Assembly: GCF_028287845.1 (NCBI RefSeq)
Contig: NZ_JAQBOW010000132.1
Span: 1-49,701 of the forward strand
DNA from: Mucilaginibacter sp.
Lineage (GTDB): Bacteria; Bacteroidota; Bacteroidia; Sphingobacteriales; Sphingobacteriaceae
DNA length: 49,701 nucleotides
Direction: 5' to 3'
Shown here: positions 27,797-36,083 of the stretch, piece after piece
Layout of the letters: the number at the start of each line of letters is the position of its first letter
Numbering within the stretch: position 1 is the stretch's first letter
Notes under the pieces: generated by a model
What the model was told of the DNA's origin: nothing
Seen by the model: the letters and a program-made list of their open reading frames with translations, nothing else
Databases searched by the model: none
Position numbers and translations under genes: made by a program

Positions 27797-28357
27797 ATGA
27801 AAAAGTTAACAAAATTAGCGGCCGCAGCCTTAACTGGCGTAGCGCTATTAATCGGAAGCAATGTAAAAGCACAAATAATTACTCCAAATAAGCTTCGCTT
27901 TGGCGTTGGTGTAGAAGGGGGGTTGGTAACTGGTAATGCCCATAATTATTCAAATACCGAATTAGGTGGTACAGCAAGATTACAATATGGTTTGTCAAAT
28001 AACCTGGCCCTTACACTTACCTCTGGTTACTATAATTTTTTTGGAAAACAACAACCTAATAGTACTGTAAACTATCAATCTTTAGGTATGGTTCCAATTA
28101 AAGGCGGTATTAAAGCATTTTTTACTCCAAACCTTTATTTTGGTGCCGAAGTGGGTGCGGGTATTGAAACCAAAACATTTTTACCCCAAGGCGTAAATCA
28201 GGATTTTGTTGCTAAGGATACCAAACTGATCGTATCGCCGGCTCTTGGATATGCCAGTAAACATTGGGATGTAGGGGTGCGTTATGAAAACTTTTCAGGA
28301 CAAAGCAATAACTATGGTTTAGTTGGTTTACGCTTAGCTTATGGATTTGGATTATAA
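27797..28357 (+). CDS. Outer-membrane beta-barrel protein (OmpA/OprF-like N-terminal type)
   Basis: 186 aa with a signal peptide (residues 1-25, ending VKAQ). The mature part is eight-strand-like: alternating hydrophobic strands (RFGVGVEGGLVTG, TARLQYGLSNNLALTLTSGYY, LYFGAEVGAGIE, HWDVGVRYENFS, YGLVGLRLAYGFGL), closing in a terminal aromatic/aliphatic strand. It resembles small porin-like barrels common in Bacteroidota, function unknown. A long untranslated leader precedes it and a 24-bp stem terminator follows. Confidence 0.82.
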   Translation: MKKLTKLAAAALTGVALLIGSNVKAQIITPNKLRFGVGVEGGLVTGNAHNYSNTELGGTARLQYGLSNNLALTLTSGYYNFFGKQQPNSTVNYQSLGMVPIKGGIKAFFTPNLYFGAEVGAGIETKTFLPQGVNQDFVAKDTKLIVSPALGYASKHWDVGVRYENFSGQSNNYGLVGLRLAYGFGL

Positions 28358-28373
28358 TAAATTACAAAGCATT

Positions 28374-28425
28374 TTACCAACAGAAAGGCCCATTTGTATA
28401 AACAAATGGGCCTTTCTGTTGGTAA
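28374..28425. terminator. Bidirectional terminator between convergent genes
   Basis: Perfect 24-bp stem (28374-28397 with 28402-28425) and a 4-base loop ataa. It lies 16 bases after the barrel gene and 12 bases after the aminotransferase stop on the other strand, so it can end both transcripts. Confidence 0.88.
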
Positions 28426-28437
28426 TGTATTTACCTG

Positions 28438-29631
28438 TTATTTCAATTTGCTCAAAGCTTCTTTAATACGCGCCATAGCTTCAATTAACGTCTCTTCGGA
28501 AGCAGCGTATGACATACGGATAGATTTTTTATCGCCAAATGAATCGCCGCCTACGGTTGATACGTGCGCCTCTTCCAGCAAATAAATACTTAATTCATCC
28601 GCATCATTAATAGTTTTGCCATTATAGCTTTTGCCAAAATAGTAAGTCACATCCGGAAAGAAATAGAAAGCGCCATCTGGAAGATTTACTTTTACGCCGT
28701 CAAGCTCTGTCATTAATTTATATACAATATCGCGGCGTTTTTTAAATGCTTTGAGCATTTCAGCCACGCTTTCTGACTCGGTTTCGTAAGCAGCAATACC
28801 CGCACGTTGCGAGATAGACGACGCGCCTGATGTTATTTGCCCCTGTAATTTATCGCAGGCTATTGCTATTTCTTTATTCGAGGCCGAGTAGCCTAAGCGC
28901 CAACCGGTCATTGCAAAGCCTTTTGACCATCCGTTTATTATAATTACCCGATCTTTTACACTGTCAAACTGTGCTATTGATTCGTTCTTTCCAACAAAAT
29001 TTATATACTCATATATTTCGTCGGACATTATGTAAACGTTTGGATGTTTTTCAAACACTTTAACCAATGCTTCTAATTCGCTCTTGTTATAAACGCTTCC
29101 TGTTGGGTTGCAGGGAGACGAAAACATAAATAATTTTGTTTTTGGCGTAATAGCAGCTTCTAACTGTTCGGGAGTGATTTTAAAATCAGTATCTACAGTT
29201 GTTTCAATAAAAACACTTTTGCCCTCGGCCAATTTTACAAGTTCTGAATATGAAACCCAATAGGGGGTAGGTATGATAACTTCTTCGCCCGGGTTTACCA
29301 AACACAATAAAACATTAGCTATTGATTGCTTGGCACCTGTTGAAATAACTATCTGGCTAAAATCATAATCCAATCCATTCTCTTTTTTCAATTTAGCGGC
29401 AACAGTCTTTCTTAGTTCCGGGTAACCTGAAACAGGGGTGTAATAAGTATAATTATCATCCATTGCTTTCTTAGCGGCTTCTTTTACATACTTAGGCGTA
29501 TTAAAATCCGGTTCGCCAAAGCTAAGGTTGATCACATCAACACCTTTAGCGGCAAGTTCGCGGCCCAATTTGGCCATTTTCATAGTAGCTGATTCTGACA
29601 GGTTGTTGATCCTGTTACTTAATGCACTCAT
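28438..29631 (-). CDS. PLP-dependent aspartate/aromatic aminotransferase (class I)
   Basis: 397 aa, fold type I. Blocks seen are VINLSFGEPDFNTP at the start, YTPVSGYPELRKTVAAKL, SPCNPTGSVY, the Asp and Tyr pair SDEIYEYI, and NGWSKGFAMTGWRLGY with the PLP lysine. Together with the closing RMSYAASEETLIEAMARI (substrate carboxylate Arg) they match the AspC/AspAT Ib subgroup. The likely reaction is aspartate plus 2-oxoglutarate to oxaloacetate plus glutamate. In Bacteroidota this subgroup can also act on prephenate or aromatic acids, so specificity is not fixed. Monocistronic. Confidence 0.9.
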   Translation of the reverse strand: MSALSNRINNLSESATMKMAKLGRELAAKGVDVINLSFGEPDFNTPKYVKEAAKKAMDDNYTYYTPVSGYPELRKTVAAKLKKENGLDYDFSQIVISTGAKQSIANVLLCLVNPGEEVIIPTPYWVSYSELVKLAEGKSVFIETTVDTDFKITPEQLEAAITPKTKLFMFSSPCNPTGSVYNKSELEALVKVFEKHPNVYIMSDEIYEYINFVGKNESIAQFDSVKDRVIIINGWSKGFAMTGWRLGYSASNKEIAIACDKLQGQITSGASSISQRAGIAAYETESESVAEMLKAFKKRRDIVYKLMTELDGVKVNLPDGAFYFFPDVTYYFGKSYNGKTINDADELSIYLLEEAHVSTVGGDSFGDKKSIRMSYAASEETLIEAMARIKEALSKLK

Positions 29632-29765
29632 AGTTGTTTTTTATTGTTAATGTGGCAAATATAGAAATTCTATACCAAGTGGGCAGTCTAAAATTGAAGT
29701 CTTTTATAGAAAAGTATAATATTACTTTATGTTTTTTTGCTTTCTCCTTTATGTTTTAATTAGTA

Positions 29766-29773
29766 TAAATTTG
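29766..29773 (+). promoter_or_regulatory. Candidate -7 box deciding the CDF transporter start
   Basis: TAAATTTG, a perfect TAnnTTTG. It lies inside the longest open frame of the CDF gene (ATG at 29729), 18 bases before an in-frame TTG at 29792. If used, translation cannot begin at the upstream ATG. No ideal -33 TTG was found (TTG at 29737-29739 is 26 bases away). Confidence 0.4.
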
Positions 29774-29791
29774 GCGCATAATAAAGCTACT

Positions 29792-30763
29792 TTGAAAGAA
29801 CAAAAAAAGATTATACTTATTTCTCTTATTACAGGCATTATATTAATGCTGACGAAGTTTGTTGCCTACATCTTAACTAACTCTAATTTTGTTTTAACAG
29901 ATGCTGCCGAAAGTATTGTTAATGTAATTGCCAGCTCATTTGCTTTTTTTAGTATATACCTTTCATCACAACCCAGAGACGAGAATCATCCTTATGGGCA
30001 TGGAAAGATTGAATATTTTTCGGTTTTTGTAGAAGGTATATTAATATTTGTTGCGGGCACGGTTATTATCATTAAATCTGTTTATGGTATATTTTATCCA
30101 AACACTATACATGATCTGTTAGTTGGTGCTGTAATTATTGGTATAACCGGAGTTATCAATGGCGCATTGGGTTATTATATGATCAATAAAGGCAAAACGC
30201 TGCCATCCATAACCATTGAAGCTGATGGCAGGCACCTGATAACCGACATGGTTACCAGCAGTGGTTTAGTAGTTGGTTTATTATTAATACATTTTACTAA
30301 AATATTAATGCTTGATAGTGTATTATCTATACTGGTAGGCTTATATATTATATTTACTGGTTATAAACTGGTTCGCAAATCTGTTGGGGGGTTAATGGAT
30401 GAGGCCGATTTTGATGTTGTTACCCAAGTGGTGCAAATTTTAAATGATAAGCGGCGTGAAGAATGGATAGATGTTCATAATTTTCGTGCTCAAAAATATG
30501 GTAATGAACTGCATATTGATTGCCATTTAACGCTGCCTTATTATTTTGACCTTAACCGGGTGCATGAAGAAGTATCATTGGTTGATAAAATGATAAACAA
30601 GGAGGTTACCGAAACAGAGCTTTTTATACATGCCGATCCATGCCTGCCCAATTGCTGCCATTATTGTAGCATGCCAAATTGCCCTGTAAGGTTTGAACCT
30701 AAAACCGAGGATATAATATGGACCCTGGACAAGGTTATCCGTAATAAAAAACATTTCGAATAA
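29792..30763 (+). CDS. Cation diffusion facilitator (CDF) transporter with Cys-rich tail
   Basis: 323 aa from the TTG at 29792; an in-frame ATG at 29729 gives 344 aa with an extra hydrophobic stretch MFFCFLLYVLISINLA. I prefer the later start because family members begin with a few polar residues before the first membrane helix and a -7 box lies between the two starts. Six membrane segments, a TM2 metal site (TDAAES in place of DxxxD-type) and the loop HPYGHGK are CDF marks; TM5 carries HLITD (HxxxD). These pumps export Zn2+, Fe2+ or similar in exchange for protons. The C-terminal domain ends in an unusual C-x3-CC-x2-C-x3-C cluster. The NUDIX gene start overlaps its stop by 1 base. Confidence 0.85.
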   Translation: MKEQKKIILISLITGIILMLTKFVAYILTNSNFVLTDAAESIVNVIASSFAFFSIYLSSQPRDENHPYGHGKIEYFSVFVEGILIFVAGTVIIIKSVYGIFYPNTIHDLLVGAVIIGITGVINGALGYYMINKGKTLPSITIEADGRHLITDMVTSSGLVVGLLLIHFTKILMLDSVLSILVGLYIIFTGYKLVRKSVGGLMDEADFDVVTQVVQILNDKRREEWIDVHNFRAQKYGNELHIDCHLTLPYYFDLNRVHEEVSLVDKMINKEVTETELFIHADPCLPNCCHYCSMPNCPVRFEPKTEDIIWTLDKVIRNKKHFE

Positions 30764-31203
30764 TGTATCAGTTCAATGTACGTGTTTATGGCCTGTTAAT
30801 TAATGATGACAGGGAAATACTGATAAGCGACGAACAGGAGTATGGCATACAATTTACCAAGTTCCCGGGTGGCGGCTTAGAGTATGGTGAGGGATTGACG
30901 GACGGACTAAAGCGTGAATTTGTTGAGGAATGTGATGCAGATGTTGAAGTTCTTAGTCATTTTTATACAACTGATTTTTTTGTAAAGTCAGCATTTAACG
31001 ATTCGCAAATAATAAGTGTGTATTATCTGGTTAAAAACACTTCGCCTTTAAATTTATCGATAAAAATAATTCCGTTTGATTTTGAAGGCGAGGGCCCGGT
31101 ATTACAAGCTTTTCGTTGGATTAAATTAGTTGATTTGAAAGCAGAAGACTTCACTTTCCCAACAGATCAATATGTTGCACAACTTTTAATTGATAGTATA
31201 TGA
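30763..31203 (+). CDS. NUDIX hydrolase
   Basis: 146 aa, single domain. The Nudix box is complete in its metal ligands: GGLEYGEGLTDGLKREFVEE (G-x5-E-x7-RE-x2-EE), with Cys where the usual glycine follows. It hydrolyses a nucleoside diphosphate linked to another group; the substrate is unknown. Its ATG overlaps the stop of the CDF gene by 1 base and its own stop overlaps the bioA start by 4 bases (ATGA), so the three genes are translationally coupled. No obvious biochemical link with biotin synthesis is known. Confidence 0.9.
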   Translation: MYQFNVRVYGLLINDDREILISDEQEYGIQFTKFPGGGLEYGEGLTDGLKREFVEECDADVEVLSHFYTTDFFVKSAFNDSQIISVYYLVKNTSPLNLSIKIIPFDFEGEGPVLQAFRWIKLVDLKAEDFTFPTDQYVAQLLIDSI

Positions 31204-32465
31204 CTTTAGTTGAGCGCGACCTGAAAGTAATATGGCACCCCTACACCCAAATGAAAACCGCGTTGCCACCTATACCTATAATAAGGGGAGAAGGCGCCTG
31301 TTTATATGATGAGAATGGTAAAAAATATATAGACGCGGTATCGTCCTGGTGGGTTAATATTCACGGGCATTCGCATCCTTACATTGCCCAAAAAGTTGCA
31401 GAGCAGTTAACTAAGTTAGAACATGTAATATTTGCAGGCTTTACGCACCCTACAGCTGTTGAATTGGCTGAGCGGCTGCTGAAGTTATTACCCGCTAACC
31501 AACAAAAAGCATTTTACTCTGATAATGGCTCGACCGCTGTGGAGGTTGCTATAAAAATGTGCCTTCAATACTGGAACAATAGAGGTAACAGACGTACAAA
31601 AATGCTGGCGTTTAAAAACGCTTATCATGGTGATACCTTTGGTGCCATGGCGGTGAGTGGCCGCAGCGCTTTTACGGCTGCTTTTGATTCGTTATTGTTC
31701 GAAGTTGAATTTATTGATCTGCCCAATATTAACAACATACAAAGTCTCAAGTCTCAAATCTCAAATCTCAAATCTGAATTAGCTTGTTTTATATTCGAGC
31801 CATTGATACAGGGATCTGGCGGGATGCTGATGTATGAAGCACAATATTTAAATGAACTGATGGCACATTGCCGTAAAGAAGACGTGCTATTAATTGCTGA
31901 TGAAGTATTTACCGGTTTCGGCCGTACCGGTAAAGCTTTTGCCTGCGACCATGTTATGGAGCAACCAGATATTATGTGCTTCTCTAAAGGCTTAACAGGC
32001 GGTACTATGGCGTTAGGGTTAACTACCTGTACACAGCGAATATTCGATGCTTTTTTATCTGATGACCGCTTAAAGACCTTATTTCATGGGCACTCATTTA
32101 CCGCCAACCCGGTAGCATGTTCTGCAGCGCTGGCAAGTTTAGATCTTTTTTTAGCTGAAGATACTAATAAGAATGTACAAAGAATAATGGGTCTTCATAC
32201 TCAGTTTGCTTTGAAAATTAAAGATCATCCAAAAATAAAAGAGGTAAGGCAAACCGGTACCATTATAGCAATGGAATGGGAAACGGGGGGTAATACATCC
32301 TATTTTAGTTCATTACGCGATAAGCTGTATCAATATTTCCTGGATGCAGGCATTATTTTGCGCCCGCTTGGTAATATTATTTACATTTTACCTCCGTATT
32401 GCATTACCACCGAAGACTTGAGCTACATTTACAGCAAAATTGAGCAGGCGCTTGAAGAGATATAG
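31200..32465 (+). CDS. bioA: Adenosylmethionine-8-amino-7-oxononanoate aminotransferase
   Basis: 421 aa. It makes 7,8-diaminopelargonate in biotin synthesis using S-adenosylmethionine as amino donor. Motifs are WHPYTQMKTALPPIPI, SDNGSTAVEVAIKMCLQYW, YHGDTFGAMAVSGRS, the PLP aspartate in IADEVFTGFGRTG and the PLP lysine in CFSKGLTGGTM. It shares the WHPYTQM start of BioA and not the GABA-transaminase branch. Five copies of a 7-base repeat (31744-31778) code for the loop SLKSQISNLKSE ahead of the conserved FIFEPLIQGSGGM. No other bio gene is adjacent. It is coupled by a 4-base overlap to the NUDIX gene. Confidence 0.94.
   Translation: MTLVERDLKVIWHPYTQMKTALPPIPIIRGEGACLYDENGKKYIDAVSSWWVNIHGHSHPYIAQKVAEQLTKLEHVIFAGFTHPTAVELAERLLKLLPANQQKAFYSDNGSTAVEVAIKMCLQYWNNRGNRRTKMLAFKNAYHGDTFGAMAVSGRSAFTAAFDSLLFEVEFIDLPNINNIQSLKSQISNLKSELACFIFEPLIQGSGGMLMYEAQYLNELMAHCRKEDVLLIADEVFTGFGRTGKAFACDHVMEQPDIMCFSKGLTGGTMALGLTTCTQRIFDAFLSDDRLKTLFHGHSFTANPVACSAALASLDLFLAEDTNKNVQRIMGLHTQFALKIKDHPKIKEVRQTGTIIAMEWETGGNTSYFSSLRDKLYQYFLDAGIILRPLGNIIYILPPYCITTEDLSYIYSKIEQALEEI
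31744..31778 (+). repeat. Tandem heptamer array inside bioA
   Basis: Five tandem copies of a 7-base unit (gtctcaa twice, atctcaa twice, atctgaa). Since 7 is not a multiple of 3, a change by one or two copies would shift the bioA frame, while three copies would keep it. It encodes a hydrophilic loop. Confidence 0.85.
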
Positions 32466-32473
32466 CGACGATT

Positions 32474-32598
32474 ACTCACCCCGCGGCACTTCGTGCGCGA
32501 CCTTCTTTTGGCGGAAAGAGGGTTGGAAGTTTTTTAAATAGCCCTCTTTCCGGCTTGCCGAAAAGAGGGTGGTCAAGCGAAGCAATGACCGGGTGAGT
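32474..32598. repeat. Imperfect palindromic intergenic repeat (family B)
   Basis: Outer ends actcaccc (32474-32481) and gggtgagt (32591-32598) are inverted. Inside, cttcgtgcgcgacc faces ggtcaagcgaag, and ggaaagaggg faces ccctctttcc. The nested arms form a long cruciform-like hairpin between bioA and the diiron gene. GC content is above the surroundings. It is not seen elsewhere in this window. Confidence 0.65.
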
Positions 32599-32604
32599 TG
32601 ACGC

Positions 32605-32683
32605 GTTAAGGATTGCAGCGGATACCGGCCCGTGGCTAAGGCCTTGTGCAGTATGAGCGGAAAGCCTGACCCGGAGGGAAACG
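32605..32683 (+). repeat. GC-rich conserved-looking intergenic element next to repeat family B
   Basis: Segment from gcgttaaggattgcagcgg to gacccggagggaaacg, much more GC-rich than its surroundings, with internal complementarity (ggcccgtggctaaggcc). From memory, similar text recurs between genes in Sphingobacteriaceae genomes, but only one copy is here. It could be a mobile repeat or part of a leader RNA. Confidence 0.4.
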
Positions 32684-32735
32684 TTAATATAATATCCCTG
32701 TAGAGGGTGTGAATTTTTTGAATAATAATTTAACT

Positions 32736-33341
32736 ATGAATCTGAATAACATACTACCTGCTATAATAGCTGATAATGAATTGCATGCACGTTGGTTAAA
32801 TACCCTGTCTTTGATGGAAAATACCGGTGCGCGTAAAATATCTGCCAGCGAGGACCCGGTTACCGTTACCTATATTATATTAAAACATGCTGCCGAAGAG
32901 CACCGTCATGCATTCTACCTAAAAAAACAAATTGAGAAAACAGGAACAGATTGCCACACTTATGCTGATGAATATTTAGTAGCATCAGCATATAGCAAGT
33001 ACTATTTAAATATGTTGGATGTAGAAGTATGCCGCTACCTTAAAAAAGACCTGCACCTGGCAGGTAAGGAACTGCGTTTTGCTGCCTATCTGCTGGTTAC
33101 ATACGCTATTGAAGTACGCGCCGATGAGCTTTACCCTATATACCAAGATGCGCTTGATAATGCCGGTAGTAAAATAAATGTAAAGTCGATTATTTTAGAA
33201 GAGGAGGGACATCTGGAAGAAATGGTAAATCAGCTTCAAAAATTCTCTCCGCAATGGCAACTACATGCTGATAAAGCCGTGAAAATGGAAACACGCCTAT
33301 TTAATGATTGGGTTGTTGCGTTGAGTAAGGAAGTTAATTAG
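32736..33341 (+). CDS. Ferritin-like diiron protein of unknown function
   Basis: 201 aa from the ATG at 32736; a GTG nine codons upstream is less likely. All helical, no signal or membrane segment. A classic four-helix diiron site can be read: Glu28 (LMENTGARK), Glu55-x2-His58 (AEEHRH), Glu126 (AIEVRADE) and Glu156-x2-His159 (EEEGHL). The E, ExxH, E, ExxH order is that of ferritin-like oxidases and hydroxylases. I do not recognise the subfamily; it is not bacterioferritin, Dps, MiaE or ribonucleotide reductase by obvious motif. It stands alone after the repeat region. Function may be iron/oxygen chemistry or a dehydrogenase-like role. Confidence 0.65.
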   Translation: MNLNNILPAIIADNELHARWLNTLSLMENTGARKISASEDPVTVTYIILKHAAEEHRHAFYLKKQIEKTGTDCHTYADEYLVASAYSKYYLNMLDVEVCRYLKKDLHLAGKELRFAAYLLVTYAIEVRADELYPIYQDALDNAGSKINVKSIILEEEGHLEEMVNQLQKFSPQWQLHADKAVKMETRLFNDWVVALSKEVN

Positions 33342-33381
33342 AATAGATTTAGACTTACAATGTTTTTTAAAACTTTGTAAA

Positions 33382-33422
33382 TGTCCCAGGTGTCCCAGGT
33401 GTATTCACCTGTCCCAGGGACA
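33382..33422. repeat. Short repeat with three tgtcccagg units and a small hairpin
   Basis: tgtcccagg occurs at 33382, 33391 and 33410, the last in a partly inverted context; aggtg and cacct close a small stem at 33398-33411. It lies between the convergent diiron and LTA-synthase-like genes and may act as a weak terminator. Confidence 0.5.
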
Positions 33423-33431
33423 CTTTGATGG

Positions 33432-35300
33432 CTAATAAGCCAAATACTCTGTAAATATCTGTTGCATAAATGCCTTGCCGTGTAGCAGGGCATTATCGGT
33501 TGCTGCTTTAGGGGCATTTTTATTTTTAGTGTATATCATCCTTTGACCAGAGCTATCGAAAGATACCGCTTGCTCCGGGAGCATAAAACCAAAGCCATTG
33601 TCCCAATCAAAAAAAGCGAATGCCGGCGCATACGGATTTAATAAATTTTTAGACCATTTAAATTTTTGTTGCGTCATATTAAGCTGGGCCAATAAGGTTG
33701 CCGCAATATCCGTCTGGTTACCCAATTTGGTAATGGTAGTGCCGCGATATTCGGGTTTTATAGCATCGCCAAAAAACAGCAATGGAATATGATATTTAAC
33801 CGGGTCATAAGCAGCGGAAGTTTTTCGCGGCAAACGGTGCCCATGATCGGCCACTAAAATGAACAGCGTATTTTTATACCATGCGTGTTTTTTTGCATCT
33901 TCAAAATAAGCGTTCAGGCACGAATCAGTAAACCATGTTGTGCTTCTAAACTGATCTGCTATGTCTTTGCCTTTAAAATGCGGTGGCACAGGCAATACAA
34001 ATGGCTCATGGTTAGTTAACGTTTGTATAAGCGAAAAGAAGGGCTTGGTTTGCTTGCTAAGATACTCCACATGTTTGGCAAAAAGAATATTATCATGCGC
34101 CCCCCAGGTGGAGCCCACCTCGTTTTTTGGTATTATGCGCTCATCTGTTATATGGTCTGTTTTATGATCGGCCATATAATTATCAAAATCCATGTACTCA
34201 CTTGTTCCGCCATAAAAATAAGAGGTAGTATAGCCGCTATCTTTAAATTCTGTTAATAACGATGGTAGTTTTTTTTGCTTATTTGTATCAATGACAATAG
34301 TACGTATAGCTTGCGACGGGAACGCGCTTAAAATAGCAATTATACCTTTATCGGTACGGTCGCCGGCAGAATAGATGTTATTGAACAGGATGCCATTTTT
34401 AATAAACTTTTCAAAATTAGGCGCATCGCCCTTTTCGCCGCCTAATGATTGTATAACATCAGCCGTAAAACTTTCCAATTGGATGATAACCACATTAGGT
34501 TTATCGGTATTTAATACATGTATGGTAGTATCCTTTTTAACTTTGAAAGTTTCATCTACTATATTTTTTGCCTGAGCTGCAGGCAGAAAAATGTAGGGGT
34601 TATACGGACGACGCAGATTTTCAAACACGTTATTGGCCAGGTTCCATTCGGTATTTTGTGCTGCTATATCTAAAATTTGATTATCAGAAAAATAGCCCGC
34701 GCTTTGATCTATCGGGTCAGGAGATAAAGTGCCCCGAAGTATTATAAGGTTAATTCCAACTAACAAAACCGAATAGATTATTTTGTTTTGTTTAGTCTCG
34801 GCAGGCTTTTTAAAAGAATAATCAATAATTAAATTTGATAATATAATACCGATGATAAATAGGAATATTCCAATGGTCAGATGTAGTGCAACAGGCGAGG
34901 AGGCAGTTGATGACATAGACTCTGCTGGAGAGTTATACAAAGTATCAAAAGCCCTGAAACTAACTTTTGATCCCCATTCTGTAAACAAACCCAAATCAAC
35001 AATACAGATCAGGCTTATCCAAAATAAACAGAACCAGGTGTACGTTTTTAACCAGATAGTTTTAAAAAGTTTTTTGCTTGTGAACCAGTTAATTATAAAT
35101 ACCAATAAGGGGATCAGTGCAATATAAGCAGTTGCAGATGCATCCATCCGGATGCCATATAAAAAGGTTTTTACTATATCGCCCACGGTAACACCATGAA
35201 GCTTATACCTGAAATATATTTCAAATGTGGCCCTTGTTATTGCAAAGAACAACATCCAAAAAATAAAAAATCTTATAAAACTAAAAAGGCTTCTTAACAT
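33432..35300 (-). CDS. LTA synthase/MdoB-family membrane phosphotransferase
   Basis: 622 aa. Five membrane segments in the first about 190 residues are followed by an alkaline-phosphatase-superfamily domain. Metal and catalytic residues are in place: Glu276 in QLESFTAD, the nucleophile Thr316 in GDRTDKG, and Asp485-His486 in VADHGH. The family transfers glycerol-phosphate or phosphoethanolamine from phospholipids to extracytoplasmic acceptors. Bacteroidota make no lipoteichoic acid, so the acceptor is unknown; a lipid or periplasmic glycan is possible. The ATG and first codons lie in the 3' arm of a terminator-like stem. Its stop lies 90 bases from the convergent diiron gene. Confidence 0.9.
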   Translation of the reverse strand: MLRSLFSFIRFFIFWMLFFAITRATFEIYFRYKLHGVTVGDIVKTFLYGIRMDASATAYIALIPLLVFIINWFTSKKLFKTIWLKTYTWFCLFWISLICIVDLGLFTEWGSKVSFRAFDTLYNSPAESMSSTASSPVALHLTIGIFLFIIGIILSNLIIDYSFKKPAETKQNKIIYSVLLVGINLIILRGTLSPDPIDQSAGYFSDNQILDIAAQNTEWNLANNVFENLRRPYNPYIFLPAAQAKNIVDETFKVKKDTTIHVLNTDKPNVVIIQLESFTADVIQSLGGEKGDAPNFEKFIKNGILFNNIYSAGDRTDKGIIAILSAFPSQAIRTIVIDTNKQKKLPSLLTEFKDSGYTTSYFYGGTSEYMDFDNYMADHKTDHITDERIIPKNEVGSTWGAHDNILFAKHVEYLSKQTKPFFSLIQTLTNHEPFVLPVPPHFKGKDIADQFRSTTWFTDSCLNAYFEDAKKHAWYKNTLFILVADHGHRLPRKTSAAYDPVKYHIPLLFFGDAIKPEYRGTTITKLGNQTDIAATLLAQLNMTQQKFKWSKNLLNPYAPAFAFFDWDNGFGFMLPEQAVSFDSSGQRMIYTKNKNAPKAATDNALLHGKAFMQQIFTEYLAY

Positions 35301-35347
35301 CGGGTGGCAAAAGTAAAATATTTCACGGTATGGTTAAGAAGCCTTTT
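35284..35347 (-). terminator. Terminator-like stem overlapping the start of the LTA-synthase-like gene
   Basis: Perfect 15-bp inverted repeat (35284-35298 with 35333-35347) with a 34-base loop. On the minus strand it follows the secreted-protein gene by about 21 bases, and its second arm holds the last base of the ATG and codons 2-5 of the next gene. A T-rich run follows it. Confidence 0.6.
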
Positions 35348-35368
35348 AAAAAATGTTATATAATTGAC

Positions 35369-36007
35369 CTATCGTCCGCCCATTGCTTTAAGATCATCAA
35401 GTGATATTTTTTCAAAACCTGCAATACCAAATGTCCCTACAGGTGGTTTGGTATCACTTATTGATTTTAAGGTAACATCAACAGACTGCCCTTGTTGTGT
35501 AGTGGTAAATTGTACAGGGAACCCGCCTGCATCTGCAAAAGCTTTTGTTAAACTATTTACCGGGGCAGTTATATCTTTAGTTACCCATGCAGTAGAAGTA
35601 CTGCCGCTTTTAGAATCTTTTACGGTAACTTTTTTACAGTTAAAACCGTTTATCTGTTTTGTTTCGGTGCCTGCAGTAAAGGTGAACTTTGGTGCAGCAG
35701 CTGCAAACTGATCTATTTCATCAGGAGTTAAAATAGCTGCCTTTTTTATTGACGCTACCGGAACATCAATTACTACAGCAAAATAAGTACCCTTACTGTT
35801 GCTAAGCAATTTTATAGTTGCAGGGCCTTGTACTGTAACGGCTGCACTTGAATCGGCAGTAAAATATATTTTAGAGTCTACATCACCTGCAGCTGTTGTT
35901 AAACCATAAATAGCAATACCTTGTGTATAAGTTTTTTGTGCGCTGGCGTTAAATGCAATAGCTGCAAATGCCAGGCCTAATGCAACTTTAAAAAATTTAA
36001 TATTCAT
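35369..36007 (-). CDS. Exported protein, DUF4412-like
   Basis: 212 aa with a signal peptide (residues 1-23, ending NASAQ). The mature part is beta-rich and Thr/Ser/Ala-rich, with KINGFNCKKVTV-like text (KQINGFNCKKVTVKDS) and TAWVTKDI, which resembles the DUF4412/GLPGLI type of Bacteroidota periplasmic proteins. It ends with LDDLKAMGGR. Function unknown; members are thought to be periplasmic or surface proteins. Upstream is a short leader and the comEC gene ends 76 bases away. Confidence 0.7.
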   Translation of the reverse strand: MNIKFFKVALGLAFAAIAFNASAQKTYTQGIAIYGLTTAAGDVDSKIYFTADSSAAVTVQGPATIKLLSNSKGTYFAVVIDVPVASIKKAAILTPDEIDQFAAAAPKFTFTAGTETKQINGFNCKKVTVKDSKSGSTSTAWVTKDITAPVNSLTKAFADAGGFPVQFTTTQQGQSVDVTLKSISDTKPPVGTFGIAGFEKISLDDLKAMGGR

Positions 36008-36083
36008 ATTGATTTGTTTATAAGTACATATTTACTTGTTTATCGTTTATCAAGCAAATTTTCGCTGTTTTTTTAATGTATTT

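Noticed and set aside
33382..33422. Three tgtcccagg units as a possible CRISPR remnant
   Set aside because: Units are too short, spacing is irregular, and no cas gene is in the window.
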